DNA from: Candidatus Pacearchaeota archaeon
GTDB lineage: Archaea > Nanoarchaeota > Nanoarchaeia > Pacearchaeales > GW2011-AR1
Direction of reading: 5' to 3'
DNA length: 6,109 nucleotides
Assembly (NCBI GenBank): GCA_002686195.1
Contig: NZAS01000061.1
Span: 6,306-12,414 of the forward strand
In this document: one piece after another, positions 1-4,592 of the stretch
How the letters are laid out: each line of letters opens with the position of its first letter
How positions within the stretch are numbered: position 1 is the first letter of the stretch
Notes under the pieces: generated by a model
What the model saw: only the letters and a program-made list of their open reading frames with translations
Told to the model about the DNA's origin: nothing
The model's database searches: none
Position numbers and translations under genes: made by a program

Positions 1-44
1 TCCAAAGATTCCAAGATTTGATGATCCAATGGTGAAAGTGTCAT
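1..44 (-). CDS. Start of a hypothetical protein, cut by the window edge
   Basis: An ATG at 44-42 opens a frame with no stop before the window edge; the 14 visible codons read MTLSPLDHQILESL. It begins three bases after the TAA of the upstream gene (50-48), and a GGAAGG purine run lies about eight bases before the ATG, inside the last codons of that gene. Spacing and ribosome binding site suggest a second gene of the same operon. Too little is visible to assign a function. A chance frame is possible at this length. Confidence 0.5.
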   Translation of the reverse strand, partial: MTLSPLDHQILESL

Positions 45-47
45 AAT

Positions 48-401
48 TTACACCTTCCAACTTTTTTTAATGGTGGTTGCAAATTCATACAAATTTGTTC
101 CCCCATCTTTTAAAGTTTCCTTAGTCAATCTAATCCAACCTTTGCGAGATTTCGCTTGATTGATTCCACCAGTTAAGCCCATCTTTTTTTCACTTCCTGC
201 CATCGTATAGGATTTCTGGAAAATCCTTCTAACTATATGGCGGGGAATAGATGTTCCCGTTTGAACTTCCAAAGCAGAGCAAGGTCTACCCATTTTTGCC
301 AAAAAAGATTCGATTTTTTCGATTCTTTCAGACTTGGAACTACCTACATTTTCTCTATTTTTTGCCCTTGCATTTTCAAGAGCATTTTCTTGTTTTTTCA
401 T
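48..401 (-). CDS. Hypothetical basic protein with a possible helix-turn-helix
   Basis: 117 codons. An upstream in-frame ATG at 461 exists, but the ATG at 401-399 is preferred: it has an AAGGAAAA ribosome binding site, and the 461 start would lie inside the promoter/leader sequence shared with other units. The N-terminal 25 residues are charged and probably disordered. Residues 24-64 (ERIEKIESFLAK, a glycine-proline turn, then SALEVQTGTSIPRHIVRRIF) have the look of a helix-turn-helix or winged-helix DNA-binding unit. The C-terminal half is rich in Lys/Arg with WIRLT and NLYEF segments that could form strands. The protein is strongly basic. A DNA-binding role is inferred from pattern only; no family was recognised. 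It is the first gene of a unit that continues into the partial gene at the window edge. Confidence 0.8.
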   Translation of the reverse strand: MKKQENALENARAKNRENVGSSKSERIEKIESFLAKMGRPCSALEVQTGTSIPRHIVRRIFQKSYTMAGSEKKMGLTGGINQAKSRKGWIRLTKETLKDGGTNLYEFATTIKKSWKV

Positions 402-448
402 CTTGTTTTTCCTTGTGTTACTTGTTATTGATTGATTCACGATAAAAG

Positions 449-478
449 AATCTATAAACAAAAATTTACAATTCCAAA
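449..478 (-). promoter_or_regulatory. Promoter of the 117-codon gene (proximal copy)
   Basis: On the minus strand, TTTG (478-475) is followed after 18 bases by TATAGATT (456-449), close to the Bacteroidota arrangement TTTG-N19-TAnnTTTG. The box ends 48 bases before the chosen ATG. The leader downstream contains GTGAATCAATCAA (440-428), identical to the leaders at 2079-2091 and 2876-2888. Inferred from sequence similarity only. Confidence 0.55.
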
Positions 479-479
479 C
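459..479. repeat. 21-base direct repeat, copy 1 (copy 2 at 538-558)
   Basis: Twenty-one identical bases, beginning CAAAAATTTACA and ending TTCCAAAC, occur at 459-479 and 538-558, 79 bases apart. On the minus strand each copy covers the TTTG element and most of the spacer of a promoter-like pair, so the repeat looks like a promoter duplication. Confidence 0.8.
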
Positions 480-527
480 AAATAAAAAACAATTTTACAA
501 ATAAATTTTATTACACCAAAAAAAAAC

Positions 528-557
528 CCTATAAAACCAAAAATTTACAATTCCAAA
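528..557 (-). promoter_or_regulatory. Possible second, upstream promoter copy
   Basis: On the minus strand TTTG (557-554) is followed after 19 bases by TATAGGG (534-528). It sits in the second copy of a 21-base repeat that also carries the proximal promoter. The -7 box lacks the TTTG half, so this may be a decayed or weak duplicate. Confidence 0.35.
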
Positions 558-558
558 C
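538..558. repeat. 21-base direct repeat, copy 2
   Basis: Exact copy of 459-479, carrying the upstream promoter-like sequence. The sequence around it (480-636) is very AT-rich with A-runs on the plus strand; no gene is seen there. At 613-630, TTAAAATT and AATTTTAA form an 8-base AT inverted repeat with a two-base loop, of unknown role. Confidence 0.8.
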
Positions 559-640
559 TATTTTTTCAAATTGACCAAAAAAAACTTCAATCCAAAATCC
601 CTATTGCATTTTTTAAAATTAAAATTTTAATGGCTACCCC

Positions 641-760
641 GGTTCGTTCGCGGATCTTGACAGGATCTCGGGTCAAAATCGCTGTGCGGCCGACGACTCT
701 GTTGGAAAATGCTGATCCACCTAAGCTATAACAGGATCATAAAATAATCTCCCGACTATA
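641..760 (+). repeat. GC-rich spacer element 1 (degenerate)
   Basis: No gene is seen here. The stretch is GC-rich against AT-rich flanks. Positions 648-706 align with the right half of spacer 2: CGCGGATCTT, then GGATCTCG, a GTCAA stretch, and CTGTTGGA (699-706), a variant of the CTGTWAGA octamer followed by AAAATG. Positions 716-750, including GATCATAAAA, instead resemble the left half of spacer 2 (about 1303-1340). The two halves are therefore in reverse order compared with spacers 2-5, which suggests a rearranged or junction copy. The orientation given is that of the octamer. Confidence 0.6.
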
Positions 761-764
761 TCGC

Positions 765-810
765 GTAAAAAAGCCCCGGCTAAAGGGCAATCAAAAAAAG
801 CCGGGGCTTT
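765..810 (-). terminator. Strong intrinsic terminator of the micro-gene operon
   Basis: AAAGCCCCGGCT (770-781) pairs perfectly with AGCCGGGGCTTT (799-810), a 12-base stem with a 17-base loop. On the minus strand the stem runs into a T tract (770-765). It begins 14 bases after the stop of the last micro-gene, so it ends that transcript. The plus strand has only three T after the stem. Confidence 0.9.
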
Positions 811-824
811 GACCTGTCAGGGAA

Positions 825-950
825 TCAAAACAAGGAAGAAGAGAATAAGATTATAACCATGTGTGCTAACCCATAAATCAATGCCACGGTTAAGATGCTA
901 CAAAATGTTATAATGACTCCATCGTGTAAGAATTCAATTATGTTTCTCAT
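825..950 (-). CDS. 41-codon predicted membrane micro-protein
   Basis: ATG at 950-948, stop TGA at 827-825. The peptide starts MRNIIEFLHDG and then has a long hydrophobic stretch from about residue 12 to the C-terminus (VIITFCSILTVALIYG, then MVIILFSSSLF), enough for one transmembrane helix or a tight pair. The ATG lies two bases after the TAA of the preceding gene (955-953), and an AAAGGT ribosome binding site lies seven bases upstream, inside that gene. Third gene of a compact operon that ends at the strong terminator at 765-810. No family recognised. Small membrane toxins, holin-like proteins and subunits of membrane complexes all have this look. The gene is short, but spacing, ribosome binding site and terminator all support it. 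Confidence 0.72.
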   Translation of the reverse strand: MRNIIEFLHDGVIITFCSILTVALIYGLAHMVIILFSSSLF

Positions 951-952
951 GA

Positions 953-1141
953 TTAGACCTTTCTTGGTTGTGCCCAGTAATTGGGCCTGGCGTAAACAAT
1001 TTTACCGGCAAGTATTTGGTCTATCTTCCCAACTATATTCTGGAATTGACCATGAACTATACGAGGTGAATTGTTATGTTTAACACTGTCTTGGGTTATG
1101 TTGTCTATTTCGTTTCTGAGACACTTCATTTGATATTCCAT
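953..1141 (-). CDS. 62-codon hypothetical soluble protein
   Basis: ATG at 1141-1139 is chosen over a TTG at 1165 because it follows the stop of the preceding micro-gene by one base (TGAaATG) and has a GGGGGT purine run seven bases upstream. The protein (MEYQMKCLRNEIDNITQD at the start) is mostly polar, has no membrane segment, and has a helical-looking middle (IVGKIDQILAG) and an aromatic C-terminus (ARPNYWAQPRKV). It sits between two hydrophobic micro-genes, so a soluble partner of a small membrane system is a fair guess, but nothing in the sequence proves it. Confidence 0.72.
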   Translation of the reverse strand: MEYQMKCLRNEIDNITQDSVKHNNSPRIVHGQFQNIVGKIDQILAGKIVYARPNYWAQPRKV

Positions 1142-1142
1142 T

Positions 1143-1205
1143 TCAAATACCCCCGATTGTATCAAGAAAGAAAAGTAAAAGTATTAAGTATATTATTGAG
1201 GCCAT
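1143..1205 (-). CDS. 20-codon hydrophobic leader or membrane micro-peptide
   Basis: ATG at 1205-1203, stop TGA at 1145-1143. After MASIIY come LILLLFFL and a short DTIGGI tail: one short transmembrane-like stretch with almost no charge. It has the best ribosome binding site of its operon (AAGGAG, nine bases before the ATG) and lies 36 bases after a TATATTCA promoter box. Its stop is separated from the next ATG by one base, so translation of the second gene is probably coupled to it. It could be a genuine membrane peptide or a leader controlling the next gene. Too short for homology; support comes from the signals around it. Confidence 0.65.
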   Translation of the reverse strand: MASIIYLILLLFFLDTIGGI

Positions 1206-1240
1206 TTTGTATTTCTCCTTATTTGTTGTTTTTGATTAAT

Positions 1241-1250
1241 TGAATATATA
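1241..1250 (-). promoter_or_regulatory. Promoter box of the micro-gene operon
   Basis: The minus strand reads TATATATTCA (1250-1241), matching the TATATTCA boxes at 4391-4398 and 5962-5969, and lies 36 bases before the first ATG. CACGTG (1255-1260) and a longer palindrome lie just upstream. Confidence 0.55.
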
Positions 1251-1263
1251 ACAACACGTGTAC

Positions 1264-1277
1264 TTCAAGTACTTGAA
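1264..1277. promoter_or_regulatory. Perfect 14-base palindrome upstream of the promoter box
   Basis: TTCAAGTACTTGAA is a perfect palindrome centred about 22 bases upstream of the TATATT box, in the -35 region. That is a usual place for a repressor operator. Inference only. Confidence 0.45.
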
Positions 1278-1293
1278 CTAAAAAGGCTGCGGC

Positions 1294-1456
1294 TCAATAG
1301 TTCTACCTGTAAGATCGTAGACGATCATAAAAGTAGTCTTAAAGACTAGCGGATTGAAGGATCAACTGCTCCAGTGGGCTCGCGGATCTTATGCGGATCT
1401 CGTCAAGATGTCAGATCGTGTGAAAGAAAGAACGGAGAGCCTGTTAGATATAATGA
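1294..1456 (+). repeat. GC-rich spacer element 2, two CTGTWAGA copies
   Basis: About 340 bases (1206-1550) hold no convincing gene; this element fills the middle. CTGTAAGA is at 1307-1314 and CTGTTAGA at 1441-1448, 134 bases apart in direct orientation. GTTCT (1300-1304) can pair with AGAAC (1429-1433), and ACGATC (1321-1326) with GATCGT (1414-1419). GCTCA (1292-1296) can pair with TGAGC (1454-1458) outside both. Inside, AGTCT-TAA-AGACT forms a small hairpin. The right half (GCGGATCTT, GGATCTCG, GTGAAAGAA, ACGGAGAGCCTGTTAGAT) is closely similar to spacers 3 and 4. Confidence 0.72.
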
Positions 1457-1503
1457 GCGCCAGACAGAAAGAAGCGACTCAACCGACGGGCGCCCACCTA
1501 TAC

Positions 1504-1536
1504 AAAAATTGCCAACCAATTTGATTGACAATTTTT
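1504..1536 (-). terminator. Intrinsic terminator of the 1551-2055 unit
   Basis: AAAAATTGCCAACC (1504-1517) pairs with GATTGACAATTTTT (1523-1536), a 14-base stem with G-T wobbles and a five-base loop. On the minus strand it ends in five T and starts 14 bases after the stop at 1551. The palindrome GGGCGCCC (1488-1495) lies just beyond; the same octamer forms part of the terminator at 4552-4559. Confidence 0.75.
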
Positions 1537-1550
1537 ATTTGACTATCTAA

Positions 1551-1859
1551 TTAACAATACATTTCTTCAATTGTTTCAATCAAATAATCCATAAAACCCA
1601 TTTCTCTACCTTTCCACATTCCCCAATTATCTATTGCATCTTGCAACCTTGTATTCAACAAACTATAATTGTCAAATCCATTTCTATACTTTTTCTCATC
1701 TTCTTCCATCTCAAAAATAAACTCAATTGCAAAACTATATTTTACCAAATTGCTCAATACATTTTTGAACACCCACCTATAAAATACCAATCTTGCAACT
1801 TCCCATTTGTAACTAACAAACCTATTTATTCTCTTGAATCCATAATCACTAAACTTCAT
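1551..1859 (-). CDS. Hypothetical protein, aromatic-rich
   Basis: 102 codons from the ATG at 1859-1857 (MKFSDYGFKRINRF). This start has a GGGGAAG ribosome binding site and overlaps the end of the preceding gene by 11 bases. An in-frame ATG at 1895 would add 12 residues but has its purine run too close. The protein is rich in Trp, Tyr and Phe, with a basic first half (YKWEVARLVFYRWVFK), an acidic middle (FEMEEDEKKYRNGFDNY) and an acidic C-terminus (LIETIEEMYC). No signal peptide or known motif was seen. The coding strand is nearly free of C, as in the preceding gene and the unit at 2312-2853, unlike the genes to the right. Confidence 0.78.
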   Translation of the reverse strand: MKFSDYGFKRINRFVSYKWEVARLVFYRWVFKNVLSNLVKYSFAIEFIFEMEEDEKKYRNGFDNYSLLNTRLQDAIDNWGMWKGREMGFMDYLIETIEEMYC

Positions 1860-2055
1860 TTTTCTTCCCCACCATAATTGTATTATCTTTGACATCTTCC
1901 ACCATAATTGTAACTATCATTATTCTACCATCTTCCATATCAAAACCCATTTCACAACTTGACTTATCCACCAACCACCAATCCCTATAATCCATTTTGC
2001 CCACCATCTTTTCCAACATTTTTTCTATTTTACAAATTAACTCATACATTTTCAT
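1849..2055 (-). CDS. Hypothetical small protein
   Basis: 68 codons from the ATG at 2055-2053, preceded by AAAAGGGGAATCA. An in-frame ATG at 2112 falls beyond the promoter box, so it cannot be the start of a transcript from that box. Residues 1-20 (MKMYELICKIEKMLEKMVGK) look like an amphipathic helix; then comes DYRDWWLVDKSSCEMGFDMEDGR and a strand-like end with a short internal repeat (IMIVTIMVEDVKDNTIMVG). At DNA level, a repeat of TTCCxCACCATAATTGTA type is visible at 1865-1911. It overlaps the next gene by 11 bases, so the two are probably coupled. Function unknown. Confidence 0.75.
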   Translation of the reverse strand: MKMYELICKIEKMLEKMVGKMDYRDWWLVDKSSCEMGFDMEDGRIMIVTIMVEDVKDNTIMVGKKNEV

Positions 2056-2078
2056 TGATTCCCCTTTTGTTTGTTTAT

Positions 2079-2103
2079 TTGATTGATTCACAACACAAAT
2101 ATA
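2079..2103 (-). promoter_or_regulatory. Promoter box and conserved leader of the 1551-2055 unit
   Basis: The minus strand reads TATATTTG (2103-2096), an exact match to the Bacteroidota TAnnTTTG element, then four bases, then GTGAATCAATCAA (2091-2079). No convincing TTTG at the -33 position was found. The box ends 41 bases before the ATG. Confidence 0.65.
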
Positions 2104-2148
2104 CACAATCAAATAAAACCCCGATCCTAGCCCACGAGCGGAACCTAT

Positions 2149-2260
2149 CCATCCGTCTCTGTTAGAAAATGAGGATTGCGGGCGAACCTACCGGAGCGCG
2201 GTGTGATCTGAGGAGGGGAACGCGTGAAAGAATCGACGGAGAGCCTGTCGGACGGACAGA
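2149..2260 (+). repeat. GC-rich spacer element 3, short class
   Basis: CTGTTAGA is at 2159-2166; a degenerate second copy, CTGTCGGA, is at 2245-2252, 86 bases on. CCGTC (2153-2157) can pair with GACGG (2235-2239), as in spacer 4. The inner sequence GGGCGAACCT, GGAGCGCGGT and TGATCTG (about 2180-2210) matches spacer 4, but the left arm of the long hairpin of spacer 4 is missing. No gene is supported between 2104 and 2311; a GTG start at 2224 on the plus strand behind AGGAGGGG is discussed among the rejected items. Confidence 0.7.
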
Positions 2261-2282
2261 TACAAACGATGGATCGATTTGA

Positions 2283-2314
2283 TTTAATTAATTATTTAAT
2301 TAATTATTTAATTA
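2283..2314. repeat. 12-base AT tandem repeat
   Basis: The unit TTTAATTAATTA is repeated 2.7 times without mismatch. It starts at the stop codon of the 45-codon gene (2314-2312) and continues downstream of it. Being self-complementary it can fold, so it may stand in for the terminator that other units have at this place. Confidence 0.8.
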
Positions 2315-2449
2315 CATCCAATTTTTTAATTTCAAATCACTTTCCAAATCCCTTATTTCATCAAATAATATTATTCCCATTTTCCAATAAATTGAAAATA
2401 ACCAATTTGCAATTTTAAATCTCAAATCAAACCAAAACCATTTTGTCAT
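2312..2449 (-). CDS. 45-codon aromatic-rich micro-protein, ATGA-coupled
   Basis: ATG at 2449-2447 overlaps the TGA stop of the preceding gene (ATGA), the classic layout for translational coupling; stop TAA at 2314-2312. The peptide begins MTKWFWFDLRFK, has a hydrophobic middle (ANWLFSIYWKMGIILF) and a charged end (DEIRDLESDLKLKNW). It may associate with membranes. The coding strand is almost free of C (three in 138 bases), the same odd composition as the gene it overlaps, which supports a real coding unit. No family recognised. The overlap and composition carry the call. Confidence 0.65.
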   Translation of the reverse strand: MTKWFWFDLRFKIANWLFSIYWKMGIILFDEIRDLESDLKLKNWM

Positions 2450-2853
2450 TTTGCTACCCTATAATTATCTAACAAATTTCTATCATTCATCCATTTCATA
2501 AATTCATTTACTATAAAAATATAACTTGAATTGTAATCAACATCATCATCCCCACCAAAACCAAAATAATCATTCCACAAATTTGTTTCACTTAATTGCC
2601 CTTCATAACATTCATAAACTAAATCTAACCACCAATCAATTTTATCATAACTTGAACTATCCCATACTAAATATTTTTCATCTACATAAAATCCTAATCC
2701 AAATAAAATATCATACATTACACCATTCATTTCACCCATTAAAATTTCAACATTTTCATCACTAACATCCATCATCCCATCCTTTTCAAATAAACTTCCA
2801 TATTCCCCTTGAAAAAAATTGTCTACTTCACTCATTTTTATCTTGATTGTCAT
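2446..2853 (-). CDS. Hypothetical acidic protein
   Basis: 135 codons, ATG at 2853-2851 with AAAGGGAATC upstream, 39 bases after a TATATTTG box. A second in-frame ATG six codons on (MSEVDNFF) is possible. The protein is very acidic and rich in Tyr, Trp and Phe, with clusters such as DKIDWWLDLVYECYEG, GFGGDDDVDYN and a final FIVNEFMKWMNDRNLL. It has no membrane segment and no cysteine pattern. Only about 10 C occur in the 408-base coding strand, far below the genes to the right. A very acidic small phage-type protein would fit, for example a DNA mimic or inhibitor, but this is speculation. Confidence 0.82.
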   Translation of the reverse strand: MTIKIKMSEVDNFFQGEYGSLFEKDGMMDVSDENVEILMGEMNGVMYDILFGLGFYVDEKYLVWDSSSYDKIDWWLDLVYECYEGQLSETNLWNDYFGFGGDDDVDYNSSYIFIVNEFMKWMNDRNLLDNYRVAK

Positions 2854-2875
2854 AATTTGATTCCCTTTATTTATT

Positions 2876-2899
2876 TGATTGATTCACTACCCAAATATA
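2876..2899 (-). promoter_or_regulatory. Promoter box and conserved leader of the 2312-2853 unit
   Basis: The minus strand reads TATATTTG (2899-2892), four bases, then GTGAATCAATCAA (2888-2876), the same order and spacing as at 2079-2103. The ATG follows 39 bases after the box. Confidence 0.65.
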
Positions 2900-2944
2900 C
2901 CCAATTGACCAAAACATCGATCGGGGCCTTCGCTCTCATCCCAT

Positions 2945-3106
2945 CCATCCGTCTCTGTTAGAAACACGAGCTATCCATCATTCCGGCGCGAGCCCATACC
3001 TGTACCTGTACCAGAGGTTATGGGGGCGAACCTCTCGGAGCGCGGTCTGATCTGGTGCGGATCTCGGCGTGAAAGAATCGACGGAGAGCCTGTTAGATCG
3101 AGCGAC
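2945..3106 (+). repeat. GC-rich spacer element 4, best preserved long class
   Basis: CTGTTAGA copies at 2955-2962 and 3090-3097 are 135 bases apart in direct orientation. The sequence between can fold into a long imperfect hairpin: CCGTC (2949-2953) with GACGG (3080-3084); CACGAG (2965-2970) with CTC-GTG around 3063-3071; ATCC (2973-2976) with GGAT (3059-3062); ATCA and CCG of the left arm with TGAT and CGG of the right arm; and CCCATA (2993-2998) with TATGGG (3019-3024) at the tip. CGCTC (2931-2935) can pair with GAGCG (3100-3104) outside. No gene is seen in 2854-3213. Which strand, if any, is transcribed is unknown. Confidence 0.75.
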
Positions 3107-3128
3107 GGAACTACAAGGCGAAAAGATG

Positions 3129-3195
3129 CCCAAGAGATTAAGGATTACGCGAATACCTATGACTAACGGATCTTCTTTTACCCTAATCTCTTGGG
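3129..3195 (-). terminator. Long inverted repeat after the three-gene operon
   Basis: CCCAAGAGATTA (3129-3140) is perfectly complementary to TAATCTCTTGGG (3184-3195), and two further G-C pairs follow after one mismatch. The loop is long, about 37 bases. It begins 18 bases after the operon stop, where other units have their terminators, but on the minus strand only a short TCTTTTC follows. It may be a weak terminator or a transcript-stabilising end. Confidence 0.5.
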
Positions 3196-3213
3196 CTCGG
3201 GGGATGACAATTA

Positions 3214-3612
3214 TTATTGGTTTATCATTTCGATCGTTGCAATATCATCGATTACTATATGAAGTGTTGCATCGTCGGATTGTTTTGTTTCTTCATTATA
3301 TACGTCGTTCGATACGTGGATATGAGTCAATTCATCCGAATTATCCGAAGCAACGTAATCACCGAAGTCCTTGAAACAATAGTCAGCATAGCCGGATTCC
3401 GTCTCTATAATTGTTCCATCTTTCATTACGATCATGAGATACGGATCCCAATCAGAAGTATGCTCAAACCAACCCAAGTTCTGGATGGTTTCTATCTTCC
3501 GCATATAGACGTATAACAGACTTATTTTAACGCTGTGTTCTTCGACTTCACCGACGTTGATTATCTCGATGTCGTCCATCATTCTTGATGAGAGTTGTGG
3601 TGTTAGTGTCAT
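3214..3612 (-). CDS. Hypothetical protein, GWFEHTSDWDP family, copy A
   Basis: 132 codons, ATG at 3612-3610 behind AAAGGAG. It is a clear paralogue of the gene at 4593-5018: both open MTL..Q.SS.MMD.I, share GWFEHTSDWDP (here residues 47-57) preceded by an I.IQ.LG-type helix, and share ETESGYA (70-76). Later parts diverge, but both have a stretch of strands ending IDDIATIEMI here and IDEIKSVMI there. The protein is acidic and has no membrane segment or signal peptide. The conserved Trp/His/Asp cluster suggests a binding or active surface; no named domain was recognised. It is the last of three genes, with its ribosome binding site directly after the stop of the gene before. Confidence 0.85.
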   Translation of the reverse strand: MTLTPQLSSRMMDDIEIINVGEVEEHSVKISLLYVYMRKIETIQNLGWFEHTSDWDPYLMIVMKDGTIIETESGYADYCFKDFGDYVASDNSDELTHIHVSNDVYNEETKQSDDATLHIVIDDIATIEMINQ

Positions 3613-3628
3613 TGTGATTCTCCTTTAG

Positions 3629-4057
3629 TTAGTAGGCACCTGCCCACACAACTCTTAAGTTAGCTGGAAACTTCATTATGTATTCCATAAGACATATCTG
3701 CCATAAACATTGTCCATCCCTTTCGTAATTCAAGTCCCAATATGCCCAAGCGTGCTTTGTGAATTCAGGCAACACAATGTAAGCCTGATAGCAATCTCCA
3801 CCATCATCAGCGTGCCCTTGATTTGTTTCCAACAGTATGTCAGCACCTGCTTCAAACAACTTATCAAGCTGGTCAGCGAAGGCCTGATCAATTGGTCTTG
3901 GCTCTGGGTAAACGCCAGTCTGATACTCATTGACAGGTCTGTCACTAATGTACGCTTCATCATTCTGGTTAGTATGCACTCTTTCCAATATCCTTCCGGT
4001 GTTGAAATGAGTAAAAGTAATTTCCTCACTACCGTATTTGAATGTTAATTTTTTCAT
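3629..4057 (-). CDS. Hypothetical protein
   Basis: 142 codons from the ATG at 4057-4055 (MKKLTFKYGSEEITFTHF), which has AAAAAGGAG upstream; an in-frame ATG at 4138 would run deep into the preceding gene. The N-terminus looks like a beta hairpin. A Tyr/Pro-rich stretch (YQTGVYPEPRPID) precedes a helix with FADQLDKLFEAGADILLE, then HADDGGDCYQAYIVLPEF, and an aromatic end (WAYWDLNYERDGQCLWQ, VVWAGAY). Composition is closer to balanced than in the C-poor genes to the left. Middle gene of the operon; its stop TAA (3631-3629) touches the ribosome binding site of the next gene. Function unknown. Confidence 0.85.
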   Translation of the reverse strand: MKKLTFKYGSEEITFTHFNTGRILERVHTNQNDEAYISDRPVNEYQTGVYPEPRPIDQAFADQLDKLFEAGADILLETNQGHADDGGDCYQAYIVLPEFTKHAWAYWDLNYERDGQCLWQICLMEYIMKFPANLRVVWAGAY

Positions 4058-4073
4058 TAGTTGATTCTCCTTT

Positions 4074-4343
4074 TTACTTTGTTTCGTTATTGGGGTTATT
4101 GCAAGTTGAATGGTTTGAAATCTTAAAATCACATCCACACACTATACAACCTTTTTTCGAGCTTTGTAGTTCTCTCATCCTTGCAACCTTTTGATGGTAC
4201 TTCTGCCCTTCCTCATCCAACCTTGTTGTTGTTACATCTCGTCCTTCCCTAACCACTTCGCAATAACCGTCATACTTTTTGATATACTTAATTTCCACAC
4301 TTTTAATCGCCCTCTTTAAATTTACAATTTTGAATTTTGTCAT
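4074..4343 (-). CDS. Hypothetical protein with C-terminal Cys/His cluster
   Basis: 89 codons, ATG at 4343-4341, with GAGGTGG five bases upstream. The first 65 residues are basic and helical-looking (LKRAIKSVEIKYIKKYDGY, DEEGQKYHQKVARMRELQ). The C-terminus holds Cys66, Cys69, Cys71, His78 and Cys81 in GCIVCGCDFKISNHSTC, which suggests a small zinc site, although spacing does not match a standard zinc ribbon. A nucleic-acid-binding or adaptor role is possible. First gene of the three-gene operon, 48 bases after a TATATTCA box; its stop is followed at once by the ribosome binding site of the next gene. Confidence 0.8.
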   Translation of the reverse strand: MTKFKIVNLKRAIKSVEIKYIKKYDGYCEVVREGRDVTTTRLDEEGQKYHQKVARMRELQSSKKGCIVCGCDFKISNHSTCNNPNNETK

Positions 4344-4361
4344 TTTTCCACCTCATTTTTA

Positions 4362-4398
4362 TTGATTGATTTATTGATTTTTTTCACACTTGAATATA
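4362..4398 (-). promoter_or_regulatory. Promoter box and leader of the three-gene operon
   Basis: The minus strand reads TTTTGTATATTCA, with TATATTCA at 4398-4391, and AATCAATCAA in the leader (4371-4362). TTTTGTATATT is shared with the promoters at 5428-5435 and 5962-5969. Confidence 0.6.
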
Positions 4399-4405
4399 CA
4401 AAACA

Positions 4406-4420
4406 CCCCAACATCTGGGG
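4406..4420. promoter_or_regulatory. Inverted repeat just upstream of the promoter box
   Basis: CCCCA-ACATC-TGGGG is a perfect 5-base inverted repeat seven bases upstream of the TATATTCA box. Comparable GC inverted repeats precede the boxes at 5428 and 5962. It may be an operator, or the end of the spacer element. Confidence 0.45.
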
Positions 4421-4437
4421 CGGAATCGGACATTAGC

Positions 4438-4536
4438 ATTCTCTCTGTAAGACTTACGAGCTTTCGGAACGGTTTTCCCCACGGTGCTCGTTCGAGGGTC
4501 TGAAGAAAAAGTTTACGCACGAGAGCCTGTAAGAAT
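4438..4536 (+). repeat. GC-rich spacer element 5, short class
   Basis: CTGTAAGA copies at 4445-4452 and 4527-4534 are 82 bases apart in direct orientation. CTCTC (4441-4445) pairs with GAGAG (4521-4525). GTAA-[G]-ACTT (4447-4455) pairs with AAGTTTAC (4509-4516), leaving one bulged G. ACGAGC (4456-4461) then pairs with GCTCGT (4486-4491). The fold gives an almost continuous imperfect stem with one large right-hand bulge (4492-4508). ATTCT (4438-4442) could instead pair with AGAAT (4532-4536). No gene is seen in 4344-4592. Confidence 0.72.
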
Positions 4537-4543
4537 TTTCAAC

Positions 4544-4578
4544 AAAAAAAAGGGCGCCCCCACAAACAAAGGACGCCC
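4544..4578 (-). terminator. Intrinsic terminator of the 4593-5383 operon
   Basis: GGGCGCC (4552-4558) pairs with GG-A-CGCCC (4571-4578), with one bulged A; on the minus strand the stem is followed by eight T (4551-4544). It starts 14 bases after the operon stop. Confidence 0.9.
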
Positions 4579-4592
4579 GTTAGTTCGATCCG

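Noticed and set aside
2207..2230. Hammerhead ribozyme core (CTGAGGA followed by GTGAAAG)
   Set aside because: No stem II can form between the two parts, and the other spacers lack the CTGANGA box.
2224..2418. Plus-strand frame starting GTG with peptide MKESTESL behind an AGGAGGGG run
   Set aside because: Related starts exist at 3069 (MKESTESLLD) and about 1420 (MKERTESLLD), but the frames diverge completely after ten codons, and spacer 5 reads into a stop. The similarity is explained by the DNA repeat rather than by a protein.
2150..3052. Plus-strand frames in spacers 3 and 4 that both end GRT.RSAV and stop
   Set aside because: Spacers 5 and 6 do not keep this frame and there is no clear start or ribosome binding site; shared DNA ancestry is enough to explain it.
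2159..3097. Classical integron attC sites
   Set aside because: GTTAGAT resembles the R' box, but the needed inverted partner RYYYAAC is missing, the two octamers are direct repeats, and half the copies read GTAAGA.
2909..3163. Open plus-strand frame of about 85 codons across spacer 4
   Set aside because: It lacks a start near its beginning, and its composition is that of the folded spacer.
4480..4500. tRNA T-arm look-alike (GTTCGAGGG)
   Set aside because: No acceptor stem, anticodon arm or CCA context around it.
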